64,000 bases of DNA from Pseudomonas azadiae (GTDB lineage Bacteria; Pseudomonadota; Gammaproteobacteria; Pseudomonadales; Pseudomonadaceae). The notes below the pieces were generated by a model, which was given only the letters and a program-made list of their open reading frames with translations, was not told the DNA's origin and did not search any database. The first letter of the stretch is position 1. Each line of letters starts with the position of its first letter. The stretch spans positions 2,170,001 to 2,234,000 of the forward strand of contig NZ_JAHSTY010000002.1 in NCBI RefSeq assembly GCF_019145355.1. Direction: 5' to 3'. Below are positions 44,663 to 53,373 of the stretch, in pieces. Both the position numbers and the translations under genes were made by a program.

Positions 44663-45382
44663 TTATTTCAGGCTTTTCTCCAGCCAGGCCTTCAAGTCCT
44701 GCACCTCTGCCTCGCTGACGGTGTGGTTCATCCCCGCATACCCATGAAACTCCGGCTTCAACCCCAACCCCGTCAGCACCTCATTCGCCTGGGTCGCCGA
44801 CGCGTACGGCAGCACCTGGTCCAACGTGCCATGGCCAATAAAGATCGCCAACTTGTCCAGTGCCTCATCCCGCTTCAACTGCGCCTTGAGCACCGGTAAC
44901 ACGCTGCCACTCAACGCCGCGATCCCACGCACCAACTGCGGGTCACGCAACGCCACTTCGTACGACATGATCGCGCCCTGGCTGAAACCCACCAGGAACA
45001 CCCGGTCGCTGCGAGTGTGGTACTTGGCGGTGGCTTTGCCGACAAAATCCTTGATCAGCCGGGCACTGCTCTGCAGGTCGGCCGTCACGCCGTCGTACTC
45101 GCCGTCGCCGGGGGTCTTGGTAAACCAGCGGAATCCATTCGCGTCCACCGGCATGGGCGCCCGCACCGACAAGTAGGTCCAGGTAGCGGGCAATGCGTCC
45201 TTGATACCGAACAGGTCTTGCTCGTTGCTGCCGAAACCGTGCAGGAAAATCACCAGCGGCTGGTTACGTGCGTTGCCCTGGGTCTGTTCCAGGTAAGACA
45301 ACGGCAAATCGGTGTGCAGCGTATCGTCGGCATGGGCGGTGCCGACCAGCAGGGTCAGCGCCAGGGCGAACAGTTTGAGCAT
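44663..45382 (-). CDS. Secreted alpha/beta hydrolase, phospholipase/carboxylesterase type
   Basis: This 239-residue protein has a signal peptide (MLKLFALALTLLVGTAHA). The esterase body has the oxyanion region VIFLHGFGSNEQDLF, the nucleophile GFSQG near 150, the acid in GHGTLDQVLPYA and the histidine in AGMNHTVSEAE. This is the catalytic triad of the YpfH/carboxylesterase family. It follows cobF on the same strand after 11 bases, so it probably shares a transcript, though there is no metabolic link to cobalamin. The natural substrate is unknown. Confidence 0.85.
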   Translation of the reverse strand: MLKLFALALTLLVGTAHADDTLHTDLPLSYLEQTQGNARNQPLVIFLHGFGSNEQDLFGIKDALPATWTYLSVRAPMPVDANGFRWFTKTPGDGEYDGVTADLQSSARLIKDFVGKATAKYHTRSDRVFLVGFSQGAIMSYEVALRDPQLVRGIAALSGSVLPVLKAQLKRDEALDKLAIFIGHGTLDQVLPYASATQANEVLTGLGLKPEFHGYAGMNHTVSEAEVQDLKAWLEKSLK

Positions 45383-45393
45383 GGGAGGTTACC

Positions 45394-46149
45394 TCATGGT
45401 TTGCGTAACAGATAAGTGTCCATGATCCAGCCATTTTCCAGGCGCGCGGCCTTGCGCACCCGTTCGATTTCTTGCGCTACCTCGCTGACTTTGCCGCTGA
45501 TGAGGATCTCGTCCGGCGTGCCCAGGTAGGCCCCCCAATAAATCTCCAGGTCTTGATCGGCCACGGTGCGGTAGGCGTCGTCGGCGTCGAGCATGACCAC
45601 CAGGGTATCGGCATCACTCGCCTGCCCCGCCGCCAGGCGCCGCCCGGTGGTGATCTCGACGGACTTGCCAATGCGGTTCAACGCCACTTTGTGCTGCGCG
45701 GCCAGGGCCTGGACGCTGGTAATACCGGGGATCACTTCGAACTCGAAGGTGCAACGGCCACTGGCCAGGATCGCCTGCAGGATGCGAAGGGTGCTGTCGT
45801 ACAGCGCAGGGTCGCCCCAGGCGAGGAAAGCGCCCACTTCACCGTCAGCCATTTCCTCGTTGATCATGCGCTCGAAAGTCTGCTGCTTGTCGCGGTTGAG
45901 GTCCTGCACGGCCGTGGTGTAGTCGATATCGCCACGCGCGCGCTCGGGGCACGCGGCCTCGACGAAGCGGTAGCCGGGCTCGGTGATGTAGGTCTGGCAG
46001 ATCTCGCGGCGCAGGTCGATCAACTTGTCTTTGCTCTGGCCCTTGTCCATCAGGAAAAACACGTCGGTGCGGTTCAGCGCCTTCACGGCCTGCATCGTGA
46101 TGTAGTCAGGGTTGCCGGCGCCGATGCCGATGATCAGGATGCGTTTCAT
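45394..46149 (-). CDS. cobF: Precorrin-6A synthase (deacetylating)
   Basis: This 251-residue cytoplasmic methyltransferase acts in aerobic cobalamin synthesis. It uses S-adenosylmethionine to methylate C-1 of precorrin-5 with loss of the acetyl group. The CobF/tetrapyrrole methylase features are the N-terminal ILIIGIGAGNPDYITMQAVK, LAWGDPALYDSTLRIL and EVIPGITSVQALAA. The family-specific C-terminus, ENGWIMDTYLLRKP, is intact. Other cob genes are not in the window. A histidine-phosphatase-like gene ends nine bases upstream. Confidence 0.93.
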   Translation of the reverse strand: MKRILIIGIGAGNPDYITMQAVKALNRTDVFFLMDKGQSKDKLIDLRREICQTYITEPGYRFVEAACPERARGDIDYTTAVQDLNRDKQQTFERMINEEMADGEVGAFLAWGDPALYDSTLRILQAILASGRCTFEFEVIPGITSVQALAAQHKVALNRIGKSVEITTGRRLAAGQASDADTLVVMLDADDAYRTVADQDLEIYWGAYLGTPDEILISGKVSEVAQEIERVRKAARLENGWIMDTYLLRKP

Positions 46150-46158
46150 GGGTTGCTC

Positions 46159-46749
46159 TCAGTGCGGGGTTTGGATTTTGCCATGTTCAGGTGTCTGGGC
46201 GTGAGCTTCCAGGCGCAGGCGCCATACCTCGTTGAAGCGCAGCTCGGTCGCGGACAAAGGCTCGACGTCGATCCGGTAGAACATCGCCAGCCCCAGCTGC
46301 ATGACGTGCAACATCGCGGCGCGGATGACGAAGGGATGGGTGATGGCCACCACATGGCCAGGCTGGGTCTCCAAGGATTTCAGCCACTGCGCCACGCGCG
46401 CGAACAGCGCATCCATAGACTCACCGCCATGGGCCCTGAAGGTGCTGTCCGTCAGCCAGGCGTTCAACTCGTCGTGATTGAGCTGGTTGATGAACTGACC
46501 TTTCCACACGCCGAAATCAGCATCGCGCAGAGCGTCGTCGCTCACGGCTTCAGCTGCGAACAAGCCCGCTGTCTGCCGGGTCCTCGCCTCCGGCCCGCAC
46601 AACAGGCGCGCGGTGTTCTTGTAGCGGTCGGCCAAGGACAATGCCGCGCCTTGCCAATCCATCGCCACCGCCTCGTCCTGGGGAAAACGCCCCTGTTTTT
46701 GCAAGGGCGTCATGGCATGGCAAATCAGTGTCAAACGAGTAGCCTGCAT
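46159..46749 (-). CDS. Histidine phosphatase superfamily protein with altered RHG motif
   Basis: This 196-residue protein is related to phosphoglycerate mutase/CobC phosphatases. The usual N-terminal RHG motif is CHA (RLTLICHAMTPLQKQGRFP), so the phosphohistidine is kept but the arginine is replaced. The acidic site is in DADFGVWKGQ and the second histidine in VAITHPFVIR. It sits just before cobF, which suggests, but does not prove, a role in the cobalamin pathway like CobC. ATG 46749 is chosen by the family N-terminus. No strong ribosome site is visible. Confidence 0.75.
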   Translation of the reverse strand: MQATRLTLICHAMTPLQKQGRFPQDEAVAMDWQGAALSLADRYKNTARLLCGPEARTRQTAGLFAAEAVSDDALRDADFGVWKGQFINQLNHDELNAWLTDSTFRAHGGESMDALFARVAQWLKSLETQPGHVVAITHPFVIRAAMLHVMQLGLAMFYRIDVEPLSATELRFNEVWRLRLEAHAQTPEHGKIQTPH

Positions 46750-46795
46750 CACGAAATGTTTCAACGACTAGGACGGGCTACCAAGACTGGCGCAG

Positions 46796-47197
46796 TTATC
46801 GCCGGGGCGCAACGCCTTGTGCCAGATAGAGCACCTGGAAACCCGTTCCCGAATGCTCGACGTCCAGTGCCTTGGCCGACAAGGTAAACCGCACCAGTCG
46901 CCACGCCTGCACATCCAGCGCCAGCAGCACCGCGAATGTGTCGCTGCAATCCGCCACCTGTTGATTGCGGCGCTTCTCCTTGGCCAAGACCTCGGCCCGA
47001 TCCGCGTCAGGCTCCAGCGCCCATTCTTCCCGGTACAAACTCAACGCGCCCTGCGCCGGGCCACGGTGTAGATCCAGCGGCAACCAGCTCTCGATATGCG
47101 GGCGGCCAAAGCTGTCGAGCACTTTCTGAAACCGCTGCCCCAGCAGAAAGTCGGCGGCCTCGTGGCCCCGGCTGGAGCGGTGGACGTGAGCGAGCAA
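46796..47197 (-). pseudogene. Possible decayed or frameshifted gene, function unknown
   Basis: Between the phosphatase gene and the LysR gene there is no clean gene. The minus frame from 47197 to 46796 gives a protein-like stretch (FLLGQRFQKVLDSFGRPHIE, then WALEPDADRAEVLAKEKRRN and AWRLVRFTLSAKALDVEHSG). It has only a TTG start directly after an in-frame stop. Another minus frame could supply an N-terminal part (start near 47265) if there were a frameshift near 47200. On the plus strand, 47200-47317 also reads protein-like (VVLHSRISDGRSKETLRALS). The remaining DNA, 47266-47389, holds nothing I can support. Confidence 0.3.
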
Positions 47198-47389
47198 TAC
47201 GCTTTACCGCCGTTGCCCGTCAGCGAAGTGGTGCTCCACAGCCGCATCAGCGATGGCCGTTCCAAGGAGACGTTGCGCGCACTGAGTGCAACCTTCCGAG
47301 GCGTGTTGCAACGCTAGGATGAACCCTCCACGGACCTTTTTATGGGCGAAAAAGCTGCCGCGGCTTGGCCGGGTTCGACGACAAAGTCG

Positions 47390-48367
47390 TCAATCAAACC
47401 ACTCCCGCCGCCCCTCGAACGTACCGACGATCAACTCCACAATCATCCGCACCGCCTCGGCATCGCGCACTTGCACATTCACCGCCATCCACACCTGGCG
47501 TTGCATGCTTTCGGCCAATAGCCCCGGCAGCGCCACCAGGCCACGGTCGAAACTGCTCATATAGTGCGGCAGCAAGCCGATACAGGCACCGCAGCGGATC
47601 ATCTCGAGCATCAGCGAATACGCATGCACCTGCACGACTGCCGCCAAACGCTGCTGCACCACGTGGTTCCACGCCTGCAACGCGCCCACCTGCGCATCAG
47701 GCTGCCATTGCACCAGCATGTAGTCGTCGAGGTCTTCCACACTGTCCGGCCGTGTCGTCAGCCGTGAATACCGCTTGGCGATATGCGGCAAATACTGCAA
47801 ACGCGCCAGGGCCCGCGGCGGCTGGGTGGCAAAGCTCGGGCCAGGCACGGGGCCATCGGCATCCGACAGCCACAGCACTACATCCACATCCACCGCTTGC
47901 AGCGACAACGGGCTGTCGATGGAGACGATCTCCAGCCGCACGCTGGCATTTCTGCGCAACAAAGCGATCAGGTCGCGCCCAAGGATGTCATGCAGGATCG
48001 GCTCAGCCACCGCCAGCCGAATCAACGGCTGCTCCGTCACCGGCAAGCGCCGTTCATGGGCCAGGGCAATCAGTTGCGCCTGCAACTGCTGGCCATCGCG
48101 ACTGAGCACCAAGCCATTGCCCTGATAGCTGAACAGTGAATGGCGCACCTGCTGTTCCAACTGCGCCAGGCGCTTGCGCAACAGCGTGGCCTTGATATTC
48201 AAACTGCGCGCCGCCTGCATGAAACAGCCGCAGCGCGCGCTGACCAGGAAGTAGCGCGCCACCTGCGGGTCGATCTCATCGGCCTGGGCCAGCCAGGTGC
48301 CGCGCGCCTCGCCCGGCGTGCGATAAACGGACGGCCCCCGAGGGGCGGACGGTTCCAGCAATACCAT
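47390..48367 (-). CDS. LysR-family transcriptional regulator at the end of the TPS operon
   Basis: This is a 325-residue regulator. The helix-turn-helix (about 33-90: ARYFLVSARCGCFMQAARSL, then NIKATLLRKRLAQLEQQV) follows an unusual leader of about 30 residues. The effector domain contains LIRLAVAEPILHDILG. It lies on the same strand as the secretion genes, 51 bases downstream of the prolyl isomerase gene, rather than divergent as LysR genes usually are. A similar arrangement exists, from memory, in the P. aeruginosa PA0690-PA0701 region. It may regulate the whole locus. Confidence 0.82.
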   Translation of the reverse strand: MVLLEPSAPRGPSVYRTPGEARGTWLAQADEIDPQVARYFLVSARCGCFMQAARSLNIKATLLRKRLAQLEQQVRHSLFSYQGNGLVLSRDGQQLQAQLIALAHERRLPVTEQPLIRLAVAEPILHDILGRDLIALLRRNASVRLEIVSIDSPLSLQAVDVDVVLWLSDADGPVPGPSFATQPPRALARLQYLPHIAKRYSRLTTRPDSVEDLDDYMLVQWQPDAQVGALQAWNHVVQQRLAAVVQVHAYSLMLEMIRCGACIGLLPHYMSSFDRGLVALPGLLAESMQRQVWMAVNVQVRDAEAVRMIVELIVGTFEGRREWFD

Positions 48368-48418
48368 GGGAGACTCCCTGTCTTGTCAATCGGTGCATCC
48401 AGTGCGGGTTGACGCGGG

Positions 48419-49360
48419 TTACTCCAGCACCTTGTTCAACTCGGCGCCGTCGATGCTCAGGGTGGCCGTGTTGAGCATGCCTTCCAGATAGGCCTTGGCG
48501 ATCTGCTCCTGGCGCTGGGTACGCAAGGCTTGTGTCAGGCGTTCACGCAGTTCGTCGAGGGTCGCGGTGCGCGCCGGCTGTTGCCCGGTGAGCTTGAGCA
48601 CATGAAACCCCGCTGCGCTTTGCACCACGTCCGACACCGCACCGACCTTCAGACGCGACACCGCATTGCGTACTTCCGGCACCAGCTGTTGCAGGGGTTG
48701 CATGCCCGAGTCGCCGCCGCGCGCGGCGGAGTCGGTGTCCTGGGAAAACTGCGTAGCCAGCCCGGCAAAATCGGCTGGCGCCGCCTGGGCACGTCGGCTC
48801 AACTCCTGGGCCTGGCGACGCACAGCGTCGACCGATTGCGGGTCATTCACCGCGAGGAAAATCTGGCTCACCCGGTACAACGGCGGCGTTACCCATTGTG
48901 CCTTGCCGCTGTCGTAAGCCTGCTGCAACTCGGCCGCGCTGGGATAGTCGGCCGGCACTTGGCTGACCGACAGCATGTAGTCGCGGAACACGATCTGCTC
49001 CGTGGCGGCGCGGGTCTGCTGCTCTACTTCGGGGCGTTGGCGCCAGCCTTGGGCGTCGGCTTGTTCGAGCACGGCTTTTTGCGCCAGGCGTGAACGAATC
49101 CAGCTTTCCAACGCCCCCCGGTTACCGCGCAATTGCTCGCGGGACTCGGTTGGCAGGCTGGCGAGCACGCTTTTCAGCTCCGGCAGGTCAATCTGCTGAT
49201 TGCCCAGGCGTGCCACCGCCGGGCCGGCCGCTGCGGCGCTGAGTACCGGCGCCGGTTGCTGCGCCGCCACCGGGTCGCTGCCCGGTCGCAGGCTCAAGCC
49301 CACCGCCACCACCAGCAAGGCCAGCGCGCCCGCGCCGACCATCAGGGTTGGTTTCTTCAC
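48419..49360 (-). CDS. PpiC-type peptidyl-prolyl isomerase, periplasmic and membrane-anchored
   Basis: This 313-residue protein has one N-terminal hydrophobic segment (LMVGAGALALLVVAVGLSL), which may be an anchor or signal. A SurA-like helical region (about 60-140) follows, and then a parvulin domain (about 150-260) with YRVSQIFLAV, SQDTDSAARGGDSGMQPLQ and SAAGFHVLKLTG. Parvulins isomerise X-Pro bonds and act as chaperones for outer-membrane proteins. In this operon it probably helps the exoprotein, TpsB or the porin cross the periplasm. It overlaps the YbjN gene by four bases. Confidence 0.88.
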   Translation of the reverse strand: MKKPTLMVGAGALALLVVAVGLSLRPGSDPVAAQQPAPVLSAAAAGPAVARLGNQQIDLPELKSVLASLPTESREQLRGNRGALESWIRSRLAQKAVLEQADAQGWRQRPEVEQQTRAATEQIVFRDYMLSVSQVPADYPSAAELQQAYDSGKAQWVTPPLYRVSQIFLAVNDPQSVDAVRRQAQELSRRAQAAPADFAGLATQFSQDTDSAARGGDSGMQPLQQLVPEVRNAVSRLKVGAVSDVVQSAAGFHVLKLTGQQPARTATLDELRERLTQALRTQRQEQIAKAYLEGMLNTATLSIDGAELNKVLE

Positions 49361-49818
49361 AGTACGGGCGCCTCTTCGTCAATCGATGCAGCCTGCAACT
49401 GCGCCGCCTGCTGGCTGTACTCACGCAGGTAGACGATAAACTCCTGCAACAGGCGGTCCCACAATTCCAGCTGGCTACGCAGGTGCGTGGCGCCGACGCC
49501 GGCCACCACCACGTCCATTTCCATCAGCAAGAATTCGCCCTGCACCGACAACCGCGCAAAGCGTCGCGAGGCGTTCCACACCTGGGCCAACCCTTCAGGC
49601 AACTCGCCCTGGATGCGCAACGCGCAGCTGTAGGTGAAGTCCACATAGTTGCCCTGCTCCGCCGCCGGGTTACCGAAACGCACGGCGAAGCCGATGCCCT
49701 GGCTGGCGCTGAGCAATTGCACGATGCCATTTTGTGCGGTCTGGTTAACCCGGTAACCGGCTTCCTGCAGCAATTCGGTGAGGCTCTGGGGGGTGACGCT
49801 GGTGATCAAATCGCTCAT
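49357..49818 (-). CDS. YbjN domain protein
   Basis: This 153-residue protein has the YbjN fold (SLTELLQEAGYRVNQTAQNG, then VWNASRRFARLSVQGEFLLM), which is structurally akin to type III secretion chaperones. It has no signal peptide, so it is cytoplasmic. Its stop overlaps the prolyl isomerase start (ATGA), and it follows the coiled-coil gene after 21 bases. A chaperone-like role for a secreted protein in this operon is a guess from fold and context. Confidence 0.75.
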   Translation of the reverse strand: MSDLITSVTPQSLTELLQEAGYRVNQTAQNGIVQLLSASQGIGFAVRFGNPAAEQGNYVDFTYSCALRIQGELPEGLAQVWNASRRFARLSVQGEFLLMEMDVVVAGVGATHLRSQLELWDRLLQEFIVYLREYSQQAAQLQAASIDEEAPVL

Positions 49819-49839
49819 GGTGATTCTTCCCTGTCTCTA

Positions 49840-50466
49840 TCAATGATTGGCGGTTGCCTGGGGCGCATCGAAACGGCTCTTGTACAAATCGTCGCCAAAG
49901 CCTTGGGCCAGTTCCTCGAACTTGACCCGCGCGCTGCTGGCGAACGGCTGGCGGATACTCATCACCTCGGCCACATCGATTTTTTCGTAGGCCGCGAGCA
50001 ACTGCTGGGCCACGCCGTACATCTGTTGATTCTTGACCGAACATTGCTGCACCTGTGTGTCACGTTCGCCCAAGGACGCCTGCAAGCGGGCGCGCTCGGC
50101 TTCTTTGCCCTTGGCCAGCACCAGCAGTTCCTCATAGGCCTTCTTGAACTTGCCGATCTGCTCGTTACTCGCCGCCACCTGGGCTTGCGCCTGGCTGTGC
50201 AGGTTCTGTTGCTGGCCGGCCAGTTGCTCGGCCACGCCCCGAGCCTTGTCCAGCTCGGCCGTCAGTTGCTTGATTTGCGCCTGGGCCTGCTTGGCCTGGT
50301 TTTCGGCGGCCAGGCGTGCGGCGCTGGCCTGGGCCTGTTCGCTTTGCAAAGCCTGCAATTGCTGGGTGGTGCTGCGCAGTTGCGTGCGCAGGCGCTCTTC
50401 CATGCCTTCAGCCGACGCCGCCGTGGCGACGAACACCAAGAGCAGCGCGCAGATTCGCGTATTCAT
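49840..50466 (-). CDS. Periplasmic coiled-coil protein
   Basis: This 208-residue protein has a signal peptide (MNTRICALLLVFVATAASA). A long coiled coil rich in Q, A, E and K (about 25-150: STTQQLQALQSEQAQASAAR and on) and a short C-terminal globular tail (PFASSARVKFEELAQGFGDD) follow. It may be a periplasmic spacer or adaptor for the neighbouring TonB-like or porin proteins, as helical periplasmic proteins often are. There is no family name I can give with certainty. Confidence 0.72.
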   Translation of the reverse strand: MNTRICALLLVFVATAASAEGMEERLRTQLRSTTQQLQALQSEQAQASAARLAAENQAKQAQAQIKQLTAELDKARGVAEQLAGQQQNLHSQAQAQVAASNEQIGKFKKAYEELLVLAKGKEAERARLQASLGERDTQVQQCSVKNQQMYGVAQQLLAAYEKIDVAEVMSIRQPFASSARVKFEELAQGFGDDLYKSRFDAPQATANH

Positions 50467-50484
50467 GTGGCATCTCCCTGCGCA

Positions 50485-52185
50485 TCAAAAGCGCGTGTTG
50501 AGTTCCAGTTGCATCACATCGACTTCGAACGGTGCGCCATACACTTCCGATGCACTCAACCAGCGCGCGCTGGCGTAGATGTTCTTTTCGATGCCGTAGT
50601 TGGCGCCAATGAAGTAACCCTTGGCGTTGGTGCCGCCCAGGTGAAACGAGGAATCGTTGAAGCCGTCGGGCAAGGCGTCGGGCTGGATGTACTTGTAGCC
50701 GGCCAGCACGTTCCAGTCGCCGCGTTTGCGCATTTCCATCGCGCTGCCGAGGGTGAACGAGACCATCAGCGCATTGCCGCCACTTTCAAACTGGCCGTTG
50801 CTGTTGACGTTATTGACGATCTGGCCTTCGCTGCGCTTGAGCATCTCGCCCTTGTCGTAGCCCAGGTTGTGAATGAAGTTACCCTGGGTGCGCAGCTTGA
50901 AGTCGCTGGGCAGCTCGGTGTCCCAGGCCAGGTTAAGGTCCAGAACGTTGAACTTGGACGCCAGTCCCACGTACTGCGGATCGGGTGTTCTGGCCGGGTC
51001 CGCCGGATTGACGGTGTTGTTACGCAGCAGGAACACGCTGTTGCCTTTTTGCATGAAGGCCACACGCGAGCCATCGCTGTCGCAGCCCGGTGCCCCGGCC
51101 CACGGTGAGCAAGGGCTGGAACGTTCGCCCTCGATGTCCTGAAACTGGTAATAGGCTGCGGCGAGCTTCAAGCGGTTACTTTGGTTGATCCTCCAATCGG
51201 CGCCGATTTGCCCGCCGAACAGCCATTTGGTCTCACTGTCTTGCTTGTCGATGCCGTTGCTGCTCGCGGCATCCGAGGTGTACTCGACCGGGAAGGCGCC
51301 GAGGGTGCCGAACAGGCCCCAGTCGCTGTTGAGCTTATGGTTGAAGATGGCGGCCACGCCGTCGAAATTGAGGTCGTTGGAATACATCATGTCGGTGGAA
51401 TAGAACGGGTTGCCGATTCGCCCCCCGGTCAACGTCACGTCATCACTGCTTTTCCAGCTCAGATAACCCTGGTCGAGCCAGATGTCCTTCTTGCCGAAAC
51501 CGCCGCCCAGGGTCTGGGTGGTGGACACCGGGCTATTGTCGGAACCGGTGCCCAGGCGAATACCGGCGGTCCAGTCCGGCGCCAGCAGCGCTTTCATGCC
51601 CAGGCGTGCGCGCAGGCGGAACAGGTTTTCGCGGTCTTCGCGGGTATTGAGCAGCGGTGGCAATTTGCTGTTGGTGTTTCGGTTGACGTCGTAAGGCCCA
51701 CTGTCATTGAGCTTGGCGTAATCGAGGATTTCATTGCTGTTGTTGCCCGAGAAGTAGCGTGACTCGTCGCGCAGGCGGATATCGCCGTCAAAGGTGACGC
51801 GCGAGACCCAGTCGGGAAAGGTATTGGGCTGGGCCCAGTTTTCCTGTTTGGCGGTGGCCATGACCTCGGCCTTGACCTGATCGCGGATCTGATCGCGCAC
51901 CGCTTGCGGCACATACTGCACGCGCACATCGCCGGGCGCAGCCGTGGGGCCGCTGGCGACCACCGGGGCTGCATTGGCCTGGCGCGCCTGTTGGGCTTCT
52001 TTTTCCGCCTGGGCGATCAGCCCGTTGGCGGTGTCCTGGGTAAGCACGCCTTGCTGCACCAGCAGGCGGATCAGGTTGATGGTGACGTTTTCCGATGGCG
52101 CAACCGGGGCAGCCGTCGCCTGGCCGACCAAGGTCGCGATGACGATGCCAACCGCCAGGGTCAGTCGATTCACGGGGGAAATCAT
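50485..52185 (-). CDS. Putative outer-membrane porin with N-terminal helical segment
   Basis: This 566-residue protein has a signal peptide (about 1-25, ending GQATA). A conserved helical segment follows (INLIRLLVQQGVLTQDTANG, LIAQAEKEAQQARQA) that could bind peptidoglycan or trimerise. The beta-barrel then runs from about 120 to the end (VTFDGDIRLRDESRYFSGNN and many amphipathic strands) and finishes with the outer-membrane Phe in LELNTRF. It matches the 'putative porin' group seen in Pseudomonas TonB/ExbBD clusters. It follows the TonB-like gene after 43 bases. Confidence 0.85.
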   Translation of the reverse strand: MISPVNRLTLAVGIVIATLVGQATAAPVAPSENVTINLIRLLVQQGVLTQDTANGLIAQAEKEAQQARQANAAPVVASGPTAAPGDVRVQYVPQAVRDQIRDQVKAEVMATAKQENWAQPNTFPDWVSRVTFDGDIRLRDESRYFSGNNSNEILDYAKLNDSGPYDVNRNTNSKLPPLLNTREDRENLFRLRARLGMKALLAPDWTAGIRLGTGSDNSPVSTTQTLGGGFGKKDIWLDQGYLSWKSSDDVTLTGGRIGNPFYSTDMMYSNDLNFDGVAAIFNHKLNSDWGLFGTLGAFPVEYTSDAASSNGIDKQDSETKWLFGGQIGADWRINQSNRLKLAAAYYQFQDIEGERSSPCSPWAGAPGCDSDGSRVAFMQKGNSVFLLRNNTVNPADPARTPDPQYVGLASKFNVLDLNLAWDTELPSDFKLRTQGNFIHNLGYDKGEMLKRSEGQIVNNVNSNGQFESGGNALMVSFTLGSAMEMRKRGDWNVLAGYKYIQPDALPDGFNDSSFHLGGTNAKGYFIGANYGIEKNIYASARWLSASEVYGAPFEVDVMQLELNTRF

Positions 52186-52228
52186 GTGTACGCAACTCCT
52201 GTAAAAAATGACCAGAAAATAAGGTTGA

Positions 52229-52933
52229 TCAATCCGGGCGTCGGCCCTTGAGGGACAGACGTACCGGCATCGTCACGGACGCCGGCACACGCTGCGTGGC
52301 ATGGGGCGCACGCAAGGCCGCCAGCACCTGGGCATCGGTTTCGGCATCGCCGCTGGACTTGACCAGCTCGACACGCGTGACCTGGCCTTCGGCGCTCAGC
52401 CACAAATCCGCCTGCACCGCGTAAGCCTTCTTGCGCAACTGCGGGTCATCGCGCAGCAAGCGCTGAAACAGCCCCGCCAGGTACTGTTTGTAAGTGCCGG
52501 TGCCAAGGCCGCCGCCACCGGATCCGGCCATACCGCCACCCTTGCCGGCACCGATGTTGAAACCGTCATTGCCCGACTGAGCATCGCCATCGATCTGCAT
52601 CGGGTTGGCCAGGTCGTCGGCGGGTGAAGGCGGTGCCTCCTCGGCCGGCTTGACCTCTTCCGGCTCAGGCGTGGGCACAGGTTCCGGTATTTTTTCCTCA
52701 ACCTGAGGCTCGGGTTCCTTGGGTTTTTCCGGCGGCGGTGGCGGTGGCGGCGGCAACGGAATAATCGTCGGCACCTTCGGCGCTTCGCGGCGTACGCCAC
52801 TCATGTCATTGGCCCACTGCCACAAGAACCAGGCCGCCACGGCGCCCAGCAGCAGGCCGGCGCCCCACTTCAACGGGCGCAACGGCGGTTTGTTTTTCGC
52901 AGGCGATGGCGTGATCGGAATTTGTGCGGTCAT
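52229..52933 (-). CDS. TonB-like energy transducer
   Basis: This 234-residue protein has one N-terminal membrane helix (about 22-40: WGAGLLLGAVAAWFLWQWAN), a proline/glutamate-rich spacer (PLPPPPPPPPEKPKEPEPQ) and a glycine-rich linker. The C-terminal TonB-like domain contains AYAVQADLWLSAEGQVTRVE and a long A/V helix. TonB proteins transmit proton-motive energy from ExbB/ExbD to outer-membrane receptors. ATG 52933 is used, and the GTG three bases earlier directly follows the exbD stop. It completes a dedicated ExbB-ExbD-TonB set next to TpsB and the porin. Confidence 0.85.
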   Translation of the reverse strand: MTAQIPITPSPAKNKPPLRPLKWGAGLLLGAVAAWFLWQWANDMSGVRREAPKVPTIIPLPPPPPPPPEKPKEPEPQVEEKIPEPVPTPEPEEVKPAEEAPPSPADDLANPMQIDGDAQSGNDGFNIGAGKGGGMAGSGGGGLGTGTYKQYLAGLFQRLLRDDPQLRKKAYAVQADLWLSAEGQVTRVELVKSSGDAETDAQVLAALRAPHATQRVPASVTMPVRLSLKGRRPD

Positions 52934-52936
52934 CAC

Positions 52937-53362
52937 TCAGCCCTGGCTCGGTTTGCCGGTGACCAACCCGACCTGGGACAGCTCCAGCCGGCGCAACAGG
53001 TCGAGCACTTCGATGACCTTCTGGTACTGCACCATCGCATCGCCGCGCACGATCACCGGGAAATCCGGGTTCAGCGCTTTCTCGATACGCAGGCGCTCTT
53101 CCAGCTCGCCGAGGGTCACCGGGTAGGCATCAAGGAACACCTGGCCACCGTCATTCACGGAGATCGCCTTGGTCTTGGCCTCCGACAACGACACCGAAGC
53201 GCTGGCTTTGGGCAGGTGGATCTGGATGCCCGAGACCTGGGCGGTGGCGGTGAGAATAAACATCACCAGCACCACCATCAGCACGTCCACCAGGGGCGTG
53301 ATGTTGATGCTGTCGACGGCGGCATCATCGTCGTCGTCATGGGAGCTGTTTACGGAAGCCAT
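52937..53362 (-). CDS. exbD: ExbD/TolR-family proton channel subunit
   Basis: This 141-residue protein has one membrane helix with the essential aspartate (NITPLVDVLMVVLVMFILTA, Asp near 26) and a periplasmic domain (LPKASASVSLSEAKTKAISV, then VIVRGDAMVQYQKVIEVLDL), as in ExbD. The cytoplasmic N-terminus has five consecutive aspartates (9-13). It follows the fused ExbB gene after 11 bases and abuts the TonB-like gene. Confidence 0.9.
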   Translation of the reverse strand: MASVNSSHDDDDDAAVDSINITPLVDVLMVVLVMFILTATAQVSGIQIHLPKASASVSLSEAKTKAISVNDGGQVFLDAYPVTLGELEERLRIEKALNPDFPVIVRGDAMVQYQKVIEVLDLLRRLELSQVGLVTGKPSQG

Positions 53363-53373
53363 GGCGATTCTCC

